64,000 nt of DNA from JAPWJZ01 sp964575605 (lineage in GTDB: Bacteria; Pseudomonadota; Alphaproteobacteria; Micavibrionales; UBA2020): positions 62,001-126,000 of the forward strand of contig CAZNRN010000004.1 of assembly GCA_964575605.1 (NCBI GenBank), in the 5' to 3' direction. The notes beneath the pieces are model-generated. The model saw nothing but the letters and a program-made list of their open reading frames with translations. It was not told where the DNA came from and made no database searches. This document shows positions 43,939-52,678 of the stretch, one piece after another. The number at the start of each line of letters is the position of its first letter. The first letter of the stretch is position 1. A program made the translations under genes and the position numbers.

Positions 43939-45527
43939 CAGAAGCGCAGGACTTTAACCTTCTCGACCTGCTGGATCTTCGAGATTTTTTCGACGATCGC
44001 CTCGGGAATATAGCTGTCGCAGGAGACGAGCGCGATGGCGCGGTCCTTGCCCGGGATGCGGCCGAGGTTGAAGTCGGAGATGTTGATCTTGTTGTCGCCC
44101 AAAATCGTGCCGACAGCGCCGATCAGGCCGGGCTTGTCGAGGTTTTGCACGTACAGCATTTCCGAGTTCAGCGAGCATTCCGTCGGCACGCCGTTCATGT
44201 CGATGATGCGCGGGCGGCCGTCGAAGATCGTGCCGGCGACGGATGTCTGGCCGGCCTTGTCCTTCACGATGATGCGAATGACGGTCTGGTAGTTCGCCGC
44301 CTTGTCGCGTTTCGTTTCGGCGATGGTGATGCCGCGTTCCTTGGCGCGGGCGGGGGCGCTAACGATATTCACGCCCTCCATCGACGGCTTCAGGAAACCT
44401 GCGAGGACGAGGGCGGTGAGCGGCTTGGTGTTGACGCCAGCCACAAGGCCTTCGTATTCGATCTGGATTTCCTTGGCGTCCGAAGTCGCCATCTGGCCCG
44501 CGAAGCTGCCCAGCTGTTCGGCCAGTTTCATATAGGGCTTCAGCTTCGGTGCGTCTTCGGCGCTGACCGAGGGCATGTTGACCGCATTTGCAACCGCGCC
44601 TTGGAGCAGGAAGTCGGACATCTGCTCGGCGACCTGCAGGGCCACGTTCTCTTGCGCCTCGACAGTCGAAGCGCCCAGGTGCGGGGTGCAGACGACTTTG
44701 GGATGGTTGAAGAGGATGTTTTCTTTGGCGGGTTCGACTTCAAACACGTCGAGCGCAGCGCCCGCCACATGGCCGCTGTCGAGGGCTGCTTTCAGGTCAG
44801 CCTCCACTATCAGCCCGCCTCGTGCGCAGTTGATAAGGCGCACGCCTTTTTTCATTTTTGCGATAGCGGCGGCGTTGATGATGCCCTTGGTCTGCTCGGT
44901 CATGGGGGTGTGGATAGTGATGAAATCGGCGCGCTTGAAGACGTCATCAAGCTCGACCTTTTCAACACCCAGCTCCACGGCGCGGTCGGCGGAGAGGAAC
45001 GGGTCATAGGCGATGACTTTCATCTTCAGACCGACCGCGCGGTCCGCGACGATAGCGCCGATATTGCCGCAGCCGATAACGCCGAGGGTCTTGCCGAACA
45101 ATTCCTGGCCCATGAATTTCGCTTTTTCCCATTTGCCTGCATGGGTCGAGGCATTTGCCTGCGGTATATCGCGGGCAAGGGCCATCAACATGGCAAGCGT
45201 ATGTTCGGCCGTGGTGATCGAGTTGCCGAAGGGCGTGTTCATCACGACGACGCCGGTTTGCGTCGCGGCTGGCACGTCGACGTTATCGACGCCGATGCCG
45301 GCGCGGCCGATGACTTTCAGGTTTTTCGCGTTTTTCAGGATATCCGCCGTGACCTTGGTGGAGGAGCGCACCGCAAGCCCGTCATAGTTCGCGATTTCTT
45401 CTTTAAGCTGGTCGGGCTGCAGGTCGGTTTTCACCACAACCTCGACGCCGCGCGACTTGAAAATCGCTTCGGCTTGCGGGCTCATTTTATCGCTGATAAG
45501 GACTTTGGGTTTGGCGGTGGCGGTCAT
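43938..45527 (-). CDS. serA: D-3-phosphoglycerate dehydrogenase
   Basis: This is the first enzyme of serine biosynthesis, oxidising 3-phosphoglycerate with NAD. The 529-residue protein is the long form: substrate/NAD domains with VIGCGNIGAIV, the catalytic His in CTPHLGASTVEAQE, an intervening domain, and a C-terminal ACT domain (LVSCDSYIPEAIVEKI region) for feedback control. The start at 45527 follows AGGAAAAAACC; a 48-residue upstream frame is not conserved-looking. serC and serB lie within 7 kb. Confidence 0.96.
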   Translation of the reverse strand: MTATAKPKVLISDKMSPQAEAIFKSRGVEVVVKTDLQPDQLKEEIANYDGLAVRSSTKVTADILKNAKNLKVIGRAGIGVDNVDVPAATQTGVVVMNTPFGNSITTAEHTLAMLMALARDIPQANASTHAGKWEKAKFMGQELFGKTLGVIGCGNIGAIVADRAVGLKMKVIAYDPFLSADRAVELGVEKVELDDVFKRADFITIHTPMTEQTKGIINAAAIAKMKKGVRLINCARGGLIVEADLKAALDSGHVAGAALDVFEVEPAKENILFNHPKVVCTPHLGASTVEAQENVALQVAEQMSDFLLQGAVANAVNMPSVSAEDAPKLKPYMKLAEQLGSFAGQMATSDAKEIQIEYEGLVAGVNTKPLTALVLAGFLKPSMEGVNIVSAPARAKERGITIAETKRDKAANYQTVIRIIVKDKAGQTSVAGTIFDGRPRIIDMNGVPTECSLNSEMLYVQNLDKPGLIGAVGTILGDNKINISDFNLGRIPGKDRAIALVSCDSYIPEAIVEKISKIQQVEKVKVLRF

Positions 45528-45748
45528 GGTTTTTTCCTCTAAAAATTCAATGGAATGATGATACGCCTGCAGGCGAACCCCCTTCAAGCCCCGCATTGCT
45601 GCGGCGCACAATTTGCAGTTTTGTGACGGATTCCGCAGCCCAGCCGTAAAATTCTTGCGGGGATGCGGCACTTCGATACCTCATTACGGAAAATTTACGT
45701 GACAATAGCAACGGAAGGCGTATTCTGCAGCCATCACGGAGAAGAACC

Positions 45749-46171
45749 ATGCAGATCGCCTTCAACACCGTCGCGCAAAAAATCGTAGATTACGACGAGT
45801 ACAAAGAACGCAAAATCGCCCTCGAGAATAAAGAATTCACGATGGGCGAGATGCTGTTCGAAGGCTTCGTCGATGGGCCCACACGCATGGCGCTCTGGGT
45901 CGGGCGCGGCCTTTCTGAAGCCTATCAGGCGATACGCGGCCGCAAGAACGCAGACGAGGGCAGCTACTACTACGACAGCCTCGGCGGCGATCACCGCAAA
46001 ACCTATTTCGACCGCGACGTGCTGGAAAGCGATCTTGCGTTCTTCGGCAAGCACGGCGTCGGCGCAGCCTTCCAGCAAAAATCCGCCCGCATCGCGCGTC
46101 AGGCTTTCGAGGAATGCAAGGATTACAGCTGCCTTGTCGAAAGCGGGCAGTTCAAGAAGCTGACGGTTTAA
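45749..46171 (+). CDS. Hypothetical protein
   Basis: This is a 140-residue soluble protein starting MQIAFNTVAQKIVDYDEYKE, with a GGAGAAG-type ribosome-binding site. Mixed helical content is seen, with EGSYYYDSLGGDHRKTYFD in the middle and two cysteines near the C-terminus (ECKDYSC). No family was recognised. It ends 12 bases before the left inverted repeat of the cassette. Confidence 0.6.
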   Translation: MQIAFNTVAQKIVDYDEYKERKIALENKEFTMGEMLFEGFVDGPTRMALWVGRGLSEAYQAIRGRKNADEGSYYYDSLGGDHRKTYFDRDVLESDLAFFGKHGVGAAFQQKSARIARQAFEECKDYSCLVESGQFKKLTV

Positions 46172-46182
46172 AAAGCTACACT

Positions 46183-46243
46183 CAATCGTAACCCCGGCGA
46201 AGGCCGGAGTCTCAAGTCGTTGCAAAAATCAATTTACACCGAC
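46183..46243 (+). repeat. Left terminal inverted repeat
   Basis: Starts CAATCGTAACCCCGGCGAAG and continues through GTCTCAAGTCGTTGCA and AAATCAATTTA to CGAC. It pairs with 46831-46891, with nine mismatches. The CCGGCGAAGGCCGG core is palindromic by itself and could form a hairpin. Confidence 0.85.
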
Positions 46244-46258
46244 TCCTTTGATCCTGAA

Positions 46259-46771
46259 TTATTGTTGATTGTTAACCGGGCAAGGAAATGCCAATCGTTG
46301 GCTTTGAATTAGTCCGGAAATTGCGCTTTCAGGATAAAATAATTCACGCTTGTGTGATTTAGCCCACCCAATAAATTGTTGCGCTATTTTAATATTTGGC
46401 GGTCTTTTCCCATGGGGCCAACAAACATTGATAGTGCTTCTGTTTCTTAAGTTAACTTGTCTTTGGTCCGCAATGCCATTTACGGACTGTAAAGTAAAAA
46501 ATATTCCAGATGCCATGCCTTCGAAAGCACCGTCAATGTAGCCATTACAAAATGATTTTTCGAAGTGCTCATCAGTGATTGTCATTCTGCATTCAGAATA
46601 AAGTTTTGAAGTTAGAATTCTGTCTTTCGAGGGATTCGGTATGCTTTTTTTTGTCTCTGCTGCAGATTGCGAGGTTGTACAAGCAAGGAGTACGATTAAA
46701 ACTAATGGCATCAAAAGTATTAGATTAAATTGAAACCGCTTCTTTTCTCTCTTCCCAATTGCTTCCGCCAT
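46259..46771 (-). CDS. Rap1a/Tai-like lipoprotein
   Basis: This is a 170-residue protein (start at 46771; 46804 is an alternative) with an N-terminal hydrophobic stretch and lipobox LLAC at about residues 28-31. The mature part has the pattern of the Rap1a/Tai domain: YSECRM, FCNGYIDGAFEGM, INVCWPHG, then a helix and FPCP at the end, giving four cysteines for two disulfides. In Serratia, Rap1a-type proteins neutralise secreted amidase effectors, but many members have no known role. It is the sole gene of the inverted-repeat cassette, in AT-rich DNA. Confidence 0.65.
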   Translation of the reverse strand: MAEAIGKREKKRFQFNLILLMPLVLIVLLACTTSQSAAETKKSIPNPSKDRILTSKLYSECRMTITDEHFEKSFCNGYIDGAFEGMASGIFFTLQSVNGIADQRQVNLRNRSTINVCWPHGKRPPNIKIAQQFIGWAKSHKRELFYPESAISGLIQSQRLAFPCPVNNQQ

Positions 46772-46830
46772 GTCAACTCCAATATAAAAAACTAAACCGG
46801 CCATCCAGTATAAAACTGGTTATCAAAAGG

Positions 46831-46891
46831 GTCGAAATAAATTGATTTCTGCAACGGCCTGAGACCCCGGCCTTCGCCGGGGTTTCGGTTG
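46831..46891 (-). repeat. Right terminal inverted repeat
   Basis: This is the reverse complement of the left repeat, starting (minus strand) CAACCGAAACCCCGGCGAAG. It ends 4 bases outside the stop codon of the phosphodiesterase gene. Confidence 0.85.
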
Positions 46892-46894
46892 TAG

Positions 46895-47776
46895 TTACGC
46901 CCTAAACCCCTTCTTCTTCAAATGCTCGACCATCTTGCCCGGGAAGTCGGAAATGATCGTATCGATCTGTGCCGCCATTTCCTTGTTCTTCAGGCGTTTT
47001 TCAAGCAACCGGTCGTGGCCGGGTCTGCGGCTTGACCAGATCATGATTTTCGCGTCCGGAAAGGCCTTTTTCATTTTGCGCAGGTTCTTCAGCGAGTAGT
47101 TGCGCGCGGTGATGACGAAGAAATCGGGCTTGGCGGCCTGCGCCTGTTTGCCCTTGAAGGTTTTGTCGTTGAACGGCGAATAACGGCTTTCCTTGTTATC
47201 CGTCCAGGGGTAGATACGCGAACGGCGGTCGCCCTGCGAACAAATCAACCCGTATTTCAATTCCGGCGCCAGCGCGCGCGCCTTTGCAATCGCATGATGG
47301 TCGAAGGAGGAGATGATGATCTGTTCTTTCTTCACCTTGCCCGATTTGATGGCCTTGGCGATTTCCTTCAATACCGGCTCGGCCGAATTGTGGCCCTTGA
47401 GTTCGATGTTGAAAGTCTTGCCGGGGTGCTTGGCCGCCAACGCGAAAAGCTGGGCGAGGGTGGGCAGGCATTCGCCGTTTTTCAAGGCGAGCGCGGAAAC
47501 GGTTTTGTCGTCCAGTTGCTCCAGCCGTTTCTTGCCGACGATTTTGGCCGAGGCCTTGTTCAGGTATTTCCGCAGCTTGATGCGCGAGCGGTGGAAGAGG
47601 TGGGGAATGCCGATGGAACCCACTTCATGGCACAGGTAAACGGATTTATCCGCCGAGATCACGGCGTCTGTCTCCAATCCGTCGGATTCAGCCAGCGACT
47701 TTTCAAAGGCGGGCAGCGAATTTTCATCGATGCCCTTGTGCTGGCGGACCCCCCTGTGCCCGATAACCCTTATCAT
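46895..47776 (-). CDS. Glycerophosphodiester phosphodiesterase family protein
   Basis: This enzyme class hydrolyses glycerophosphodiesters to glycerol 3-phosphate and an alcohol. The 293-residue protein begins MIRVIGHRGVRQ (start at 47776). It has the catalytic pattern GHRG, ENSLPAFEKSL, LETDAVISADK, YLCHE, and later FNIELKGHN, IISSFDHHAIA and ISDFPGKM. No signal peptide is seen, so it is probably cytoplasmic. A short gap of 17 bases to serC suggests one transcript. Confidence 0.9.
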   Translation of the reverse strand: MIRVIGHRGVRQHKGIDENSLPAFEKSLAESDGLETDAVISADKSVYLCHEVGSIGIPHLFHRSRIKLRKYLNKASAKIVGKKRLEQLDDKTVSALALKNGECLPTLAQLFALAAKHPGKTFNIELKGHNSAEPVLKEIAKAIKSGKVKKEQIIISSFDHHAIAKARALAPELKYGLICSQGDRRSRIYPWTDNKESRYSPFNDKTFKGKQAQAAKPDFFVITARNYSLKNLRKMKKAFPDAKIMIWSSRRPGHDRLLEKRLKNKEMAAQIDTIISDFPGKMVEHLKKKGFRA

Positions 47777-47793
47777 TCTCCCCCGTAACGGGA

Positions 47794-48963
47794 TTAAGCC
47801 GCTTTCGCCTGCTCCTGTGATTTCACATTCTCGTATGCCCAGCTTATCCATTCCAGCACCGATTTAATGTCCGCGGTTTCCACCGTCGCACCGCCCCAGA
47901 GGCGGAACGAGGGGGGCGCATCGCGGTGGTTGGCGACTTCATAAGCGACGCCTTCCTTATCCAGCGCCGTCTCGACCGCCTTGATGACTTTCCGCTGGGA
48001 CTCTTCGTCCTTTGCGGTCAGCCATGGGTCGACCACCTTAAAACATATGGAGGTGTTGGAACGGATGTCAACGCGCTCCGGCAGGAATTCCGCCCAGGGC
48101 GTCTTTTCTACCCATGATTCAACGGCTTTCAGGTTGGCGTTCGAACGCTCGATCAGGCCTTTCAGCCCGCCCACGCCCTCTGCCCATTTCAGGGCGTCGA
48201 GGCAGTCTTCGACCGCCAGCATGGAGGGGGTATTGATGGTTTTGCCCTCGAAGGGCTCTTCCACCAGCTTGCCGCCCTTGGTCAGGCGGAAAACCTTGGG
48301 CATCGGCCAGGGCGGGGAATAGGTGTTCAGGCGCTCGACCGCGCGGGGCGACAGCGCGAGCATGCCGTGCGCGGCTTCGCCGCCCAGCACCTTCTGCCAC
48401 GACCACGTGACGACATCGAGTTTTTCCCACGGCAGGTCCATGGCGAAAACGGCCGAGGTGGCATCGCAGATGGTCAGGCCTTGGCGGTCTTTCTTAATCC
48501 AGTCTCCGTTGGGCACTTTCACGCCGGAGGTCGTGCCGTTCCAGGTGAAAACCACGTCGCTGTCCGTATCGATTTGCGAAAGGTCGGGGATGGAACCGAA
48601 GGGCGCGTCAAAGGTGCGCACGTCGGAGAGTTTAAGTTGTTTGGTAACGTCGATAATCCACATCTTGCCGAAGACTTCCCAGCCCAGCACGTCGACGCCG
48701 CGGGCGCCCAGCAGCGACCACATGGCCATTTCGATGGCGCCCGTGTCGGAGCCGGGGACGATGGCAAGACGGTAATCCTTGGGCATGCCGAGGATGGCTT
48801 TTGATTTCTCGATCACTTCCGCCAGTTTCTTGACGCCGATAGAGGCGCGGTGGGAACGGCCCAGTGCGGTGCCCTTCAGGGCATCCAGCGTCCAGCCCGG
48901 GCGCTTGGCGCAGGGGCCCGACGAAAAATGGGGGCAGGCGGGTTTGGTGGCGGGTTTTTGCAT
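47794..48963 (-). CDS. serC: Phosphoserine aminotransferase
   Basis: This enzyme converts 3-phosphohydroxypyruvate and glutamate into phosphoserine. The 389-residue protein (start at 48963, MQKPATKPACPHFSSGPC) belongs to the type found in alphaproteobacteria (TIGR01365-like). The PLP-binding Lys lies in VVTWSWQKVLGG and the substrate-binding block is DATSAVFAMDLPWEKL. It is oriented toward the phosphodiesterase gene, not directly adjacent to serA. Confidence 0.95.
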   Translation of the reverse strand: MQKPATKPACPHFSSGPCAKRPGWTLDALKGTALGRSHRASIGVKKLAEVIEKSKAILGMPKDYRLAIVPGSDTGAIEMAMWSLLGARGVDVLGWEVFGKMWIIDVTKQLKLSDVRTFDAPFGSIPDLSQIDTDSDVVFTWNGTTSGVKVPNGDWIKKDRQGLTICDATSAVFAMDLPWEKLDVVTWSWQKVLGGEAAHGMLALSPRAVERLNTYSPPWPMPKVFRLTKGGKLVEEPFEGKTINTPSMLAVEDCLDALKWAEGVGGLKGLIERSNANLKAVESWVEKTPWAEFLPERVDIRSNTSICFKVVDPWLTAKDEESQRKVIKAVETALDKEGVAYEVANHRDAPPSFRLWGGATVETADIKSVLEWISWAYENVKSQEQAKAA

Positions 48964-49048
48964 GTGACACATCCTCTGAAAAGCAAATCCGCGAGGGGCC
49001 AAAATAGCTCCGCTCGCGGATTGTATTATAGAGAAGTGTTAACGGTGA

Positions 49049-50275
49049 TTACAAGCCGACAACCATCTGTTTCAGCGTGTCATAAGAAATGTCGTGGATT
49101 TCCTCGACCTCGATCTTGCCTTTGGCAGCCTTTTCAATAGCTTCCTCCGACTGGCCCTGCTTGCGGGCGTATTCGGACAGGCGTTCGATGCGCTTTTCGG
49201 TGACGGGGTGCGTGCGGGTGGCCTTCGCCCATTGCTTGCTCAGGTAGCCCGCTTTCGGCAGTTCGCCGCCAAAGGCTTTCTTCTTGGAACGGTCCATCAC
49301 CACTTCCATCTTGCGGAGTGAGGTGACGAGGGCGAGGGGGTCTGCACCCAGCTCGACCGCGCCGCGGTCGGCCTGGTATTCTATGCTGCGGCTGAAGGTG
49401 CCGCTGACCAGCGCGGCCGCGCCGGACACGATTTTCGAAGCTACCCAGAGCGGGCCGTAAATCGGCACCATAAACGTCATGACAGCTGCGGATGCCAGCG
49501 AAGACGCAGTCGATGCGCTCTTGGCTGCTTTTTTCTTCTCGGCGATTTCCTTCAGCGACAGGTCTTCGTCTTTTTCTTTGAGCAGGGCTGATTTGCCGGT
49601 AAGCGTTTTTGCAACTTTGCCTACGACAAGCGCAGCGCCGATGGCAGCCAGGAAAGGCACCCAGCCGCTGGTCACGGTGATGCCCAGTAGCGTCAGGCCG
49701 ATAGCCGAACCCGCGACGGCGCCCAGCAGGCGCGACGGCATGGTCAGGTGCTGGTGGCGGCAGGCGGCATGCGCGAACTCATGCGCAAGTACGGCTTTTT
49801 CTTCCTTGTCGTCCAGTAGTTTCAGCAGGGGCGTGGAAATCATGATGACGGGCTTGCCGAGGCGGAGTGCTGCGGCGTTATGCGTTTTGGCCGCGACGTT
49901 GGTCATCTTCTCGAACAGTTCGGCGAATACGCCCGATTTTGCCTTTTTCTTGTTCTCGTCGACTTTGAAGTCGTAGATGGGGAAGCCTTCGGCTTTCAGG
50001 CCGGATTTCTGGTACAGCTCTTGCGCGATTTTGCCGAGGTTGGGGGAGTCGGGCGTGCTGGCCGCATGTTCGACCAAGCGGTCTTCCATCAGTTTCTTCT
50101 GGTGTTTGATGGCGTAATAGCTGAGCCCGCCGACCATCACTGTCGAGGCAATCAAAGCCCAAGGGGCGGCAACAGCAACGCCTGCGGCGCAGATAGCGGT
50201 TGTCGCGGCGTAATGTGCAAGGGAGCTGGCAACGTTACGGACAGTATAAAGAGCCATGGGGGTCGATACCTTCAT
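49049..50275 (-). CDS. M48 family membrane metalloprotease
   Basis: This is a 408-residue protein with an N-terminal hydrophobic pair of helices (residues about 20-55), zinc motif HEFAH (residues 165-169), further hydrophobic segments (AVAGSAIGLTLLGI region, and about 255-290), and the third ligand region SIEYQADRGAVELGADP. This architecture is that of HtpX/Ste24-like membrane proteases of peptidase family M48. The start could be the Met at residue 7; no ribosome-binding site decides it. Expected role: quality control of membrane proteins. Confidence 0.88.
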   Translation of the reverse strand: MKVSTPMALYTVRNVASSLAHYAATTAICAAGVAVAAPWALIASTVMVGGLSYYAIKHQKKLMEDRLVEHAASTPDSPNLGKIAQELYQKSGLKAEGFPIYDFKVDENKKKAKSGVFAELFEKMTNVAAKTHNAAALRLGKPVIMISTPLLKLLDDKEEKAVLAHEFAHAACRHQHLTMPSRLLGAVAGSAIGLTLLGITVTSGWVPFLAAIGAALVVGKVAKTLTGKSALLKEKDEDLSLKEIAEKKKAAKSASTASSLASAAVMTFMVPIYGPLWVASKIVSGAAALVSGTFSRSIEYQADRGAVELGADPLALVTSLRKMEVVMDRSKKKAFGGELPKAGYLSKQWAKATRTHPVTEKRIERLSEYARKQGQSEEAIEKAAKGKIEVEEIHDISYDTLKQMVVGL

Positions 50276-50451
50276 CTGTTGTTTTATAAGTATTCTGTGA
50301 AATCTTTTCCCATGCCCTAATGATTATGTCAATTTAAAACGGGGTTCTATAATTACAATCTCCAAATCATCATGTGAAAACAATGGCTTGAGACGAAAAA
50401 AGGCTCTATTAATAGCGGGTAAGTCAGAGGCTTTATTCAGGACTTTTTGCC

Positions 50452-51351
50452 ATGCTCAAGACAGTCATCACCATCGTTTCAGGTACCCTTGGGGGAGCTG
50501 ATAACAACGTGCAAAACCGTGCGCTCGAGACGGCAAAACAGGCGGGCGCGGGCAGTATAGCGCCCGATGTGCTGGAGCCGGGCAAGGCCTTCGACATTGT
50601 TATCGAGGGGCAAAGCGAAAAGCTGACTGCACTGCTGCGCGAAAAATTCGCGGTCATGACAGGCTTTGATGTTTTCGTGCAGCCGCTCGACGAATACCGG
50701 AAAAAGAAGCTGCTGATCGCCGATATGGACGCAACCATGATCGAGGGCGAGACGCTGGATGAACTAGCCGCGCATTTCAACCTCGGCGAAAAAATTTCTG
50801 CGATTACTGCCGCCGCCATGCGGGGCGAGATTGATTTCAGGGAAGCACTCGAAAAACGCGTTGGATTGCTGCGCGGTATGCCTGTAACAGCGTTGGCCGA
50901 AACTTTGGGCAAGGTGCGCTATTCGAAGGGCGCTGCGACGCTGGTGAAGACCATGAACCGTTACGGCGCGAAGGCCGTGCTGATTTCCGGTGGTTTCGAT
51001 TTCTTTACCGTACCCGTGGCGCAGACGCTGGGCTTTTATAAAAACATCGGTAACCGCCTCGGCATCGCGCAGGAAAAACTGACCGGCGAAGTCATTCCGC
51101 CCATTGTCGACAAAAGCACCAAGGAACGTACCGTGGTGGAAGAAGCGAAACTTCTGCAAATCGACCTGCGCGCAACCGTGGCTGTCGGCGACGGCGCGAA
51201 CGATATCCCCATGTTGCAAAAAGCGGGGGCAGGGGTCGGCTACTTCGGCAAGCCTGCTGTGGTTGCGGCGACGCCGTACCAGATACGTTTCACTGACCTT
51301 ACGTCGATCTTGTTCATGCAGGGGTACAAGAGAGCGGAGTTTGCGGCCTGA
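50452..51351 (+). CDS. serB: Phosphoserine phosphatase
   Basis: This is the last enzyme of serine synthesis, dephosphorylating phosphoserine. The 299-residue protein has an N-terminal ACT-like regulatory domain (residues about 1-85) and a HAD phosphatase domain with nucleophile Asp91 in IADMDATMIEGET, substrate-specificity AVLISGGFDFF and the GDGANDIPML motif. The family nucleophile motif is usually DMDST; here it is DMDAT, still with the conserved Asp pair. Divergent from the M48 gene with a 176-base gap. Confidence 0.93.
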   Translation: MLKTVITIVSGTLGGADNNVQNRALETAKQAGAGSIAPDVLEPGKAFDIVIEGQSEKLTALLREKFAVMTGFDVFVQPLDEYRKKKLLIADMDATMIEGETLDELAAHFNLGEKISAITAAAMRGEIDFREALEKRVGLLRGMPVTALAETLGKVRYSKGAATLVKTMNRYGAKAVLISGGFDFFTVPVAQTLGFYKNIGNRLGIAQEKLTGEVIPPIVDKSTKERTVVEEAKLLQIDLRATVAVGDGANDIPMLQKAGAGVGYFGKPAVVAATPYQIRFTDLTSILFMQGYKRAEFAA

Positions 51352-52668
51352 TCAGGAGGTCTTGCCGTATTTCAGCTTCTTAAGTGCGTAATCGCAGACG
51401 GTATGCACGGCCGGCCCCGCTTTTGTTTTCGAAAGCTTGTGCAGTAGAGGCCGTGTGACGTTTTTATACTGCATTATTTTCGCTTCTGTTTTGGCAATGC
51501 GCGCGAATTCGCGCACCATACGGAAGGGGCGGGTATAGTTATTATAAACGACAGTCTTTGCACTTTCAGGCACCCAGCTAGTGGAAAGCAGGTAAGCCAA
51601 TTGTGCGCCGAGGATAAGGCCGGAATTGACCGAACGATAAAACGGCATGCCCATCGCTGCGTCGCCAACCAGGAACCATTTTTTCTTTTGCCCGTTGTGG
51701 GAGATTTCCTTGGCGAATTTTTTGGCAATATACTGTGACAGGTAAATTTTTGTCATCGTAATCTTGCCATCCGAAGGGTTGTCGTTGGCATGGACGCCGC
51801 GCAGGGCCAGCAAATCATAAAAATCCTGTTTGAGTGTACGCCCATAAGTTTTGGTAGGACCGTTCTTGTCCCAGAAGGACGCGTCCGGCGTGACGGCCAG
51901 CGGACTTTTGAAGTTCGCGGCGGGGATGTTGTCGTATTCTTCCTTGCTCACGACCATCCGGATATTGACCGCTGACTTGCCCTCTTTTTCGAGGCCGACA
52001 TATTCGGCGTAGACATGTCCCAATTTGTCGTAGGTATTAACGCGCAAGTATTCTGCCTGCCCGCGCGAGGAGTAGTTGAAATCCAGCGAAGGGTAAATGT
52101 CCCGCTTCCACAGGCAATCTTCCCCAAAAACGCCTTTACGCATCTTGCTATGCGCGCCGTCTGCTGCAATGAAACGCGTGCATTCGGGGTGCAGGTCCAT
52201 CACTTCTTCCGGCGTGTCTATTTTGCGGTAGACGAAGCGGACTCCCGCTGCCTCGCAGGCCGATTTCACGATCCGTTCAAAGTCTATAGTCCTGATGTCC
52301 AGCACCTTGGGCAATTTGCGCCAGATATTTATTTTACTGCCCTCAAGGTTCGCAACGTCGGCTTTGAGGCGATCTTCCTGCGATGCAGCGAAACCGAAAG
52401 TCGCCTGGGCGTTGAAAATATCCTTCAGGAACTCCCTGTCGTTCTGGGTGTTGCTCGACCACTGCAGGAACGATCCCTTCTGGATGCTCAGGATATGGTC
52501 GCGTTCGTAGACCTGTTTGCGTTCGTATACGACAATCTGTGCTGACGGGTTGCGCCTTTTTGCCTGAAGTGCTGTCCAGCATCCGATAGGGCCCCCACCG
52601 ACGATCACGATATCTGCGTGAGGCGATGAAGACGATTTGTCGTCTGCAGCTGTTACGATAGTTGTCAT
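51352..52668 (-). CDS. FAD-dependent monooxygenase, MICAL-like
   Basis: This is a 438-residue flavoprotein with the dinucleotide-binding GGGPIGCWTALQAKRR near residue 24, followed by VVYERKQVYERDHILSI, similar to the N-terminus of MICAL-type flavin monooxygenases. The group A signatures FIAADGAHSKMRKGVF (DG motif) and FLVGDAAMGMPFYRSVNSG (GD motif) are present. Whether it oxidises a protein, an aromatic compound or something else cannot be said. It follows two ankyrin genes with a 10-base gap, in a probable operon. Confidence 0.8.
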   Translation of the reverse strand: MTTIVTAADDKSSSSPHADIVIVGGGPIGCWTALQAKRRNPSAQIVVYERKQVYERDHILSIQKGSFLQWSSNTQNDREFLKDIFNAQATFGFAASQEDRLKADVANLEGSKINIWRKLPKVLDIRTIDFERIVKSACEAAGVRFVYRKIDTPEEVMDLHPECTRFIAADGAHSKMRKGVFGEDCLWKRDIYPSLDFNYSSRGQAEYLRVNTYDKLGHVYAEYVGLEKEGKSAVNIRMVVSKEEYDNIPAANFKSPLAVTPDASFWDKNGPTKTYGRTLKQDFYDLLALRGVHANDNPSDGKITMTKIYLSQYIAKKFAKEISHNGQKKKWFLVGDAAMGMPFYRSVNSGLILGAQLAYLLSTSWVPESAKTVVYNNYTRPFRMVREFARIAKTEAKIMQYKNVTRPLLHKLSKTKAGPAVHTVCDYALKKLKYGKTS

Positions 52669-52678
52669 GAAAGTGACC

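Larger units (their letters stand above)
46183..46891. mobile_element. REP-flanked AT-rich cassette with long terminal inverted repeats
   Basis: A 709-bp unit is bounded by 61-bp imperfect inverted repeats (52 of 61 positions match). The interior is visibly poorer in GC than its surroundings and holds one gene. The outer part of each repeat contains the palindrome CCGGCGAAGGCCGG, as in the REP doublet at 63354-63451, followed by about 30 bases of shared non-palindromic sequence (CGTTGCA, AAATCAATTTA). No transposase is present and no target duplication could be read. It looks like a non-autonomous element or REP-captured cassette lying between the convergent ends of two genes. Confidence 0.7.

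Noticed and set aside
43938..45671. A 577-residue serA with a 48-residue N-terminal extension
   Set aside because: The extension is Arg/Cys-rich and unlike any SerA N-terminus; the start at 45527 begins the known fold and has a ribosome-binding site.
46183..46891. A standard insertion sequence
   Set aside because: There is no transposase gene or readable target-site duplication; the single gene is a Rap1a-like lipoprotein.
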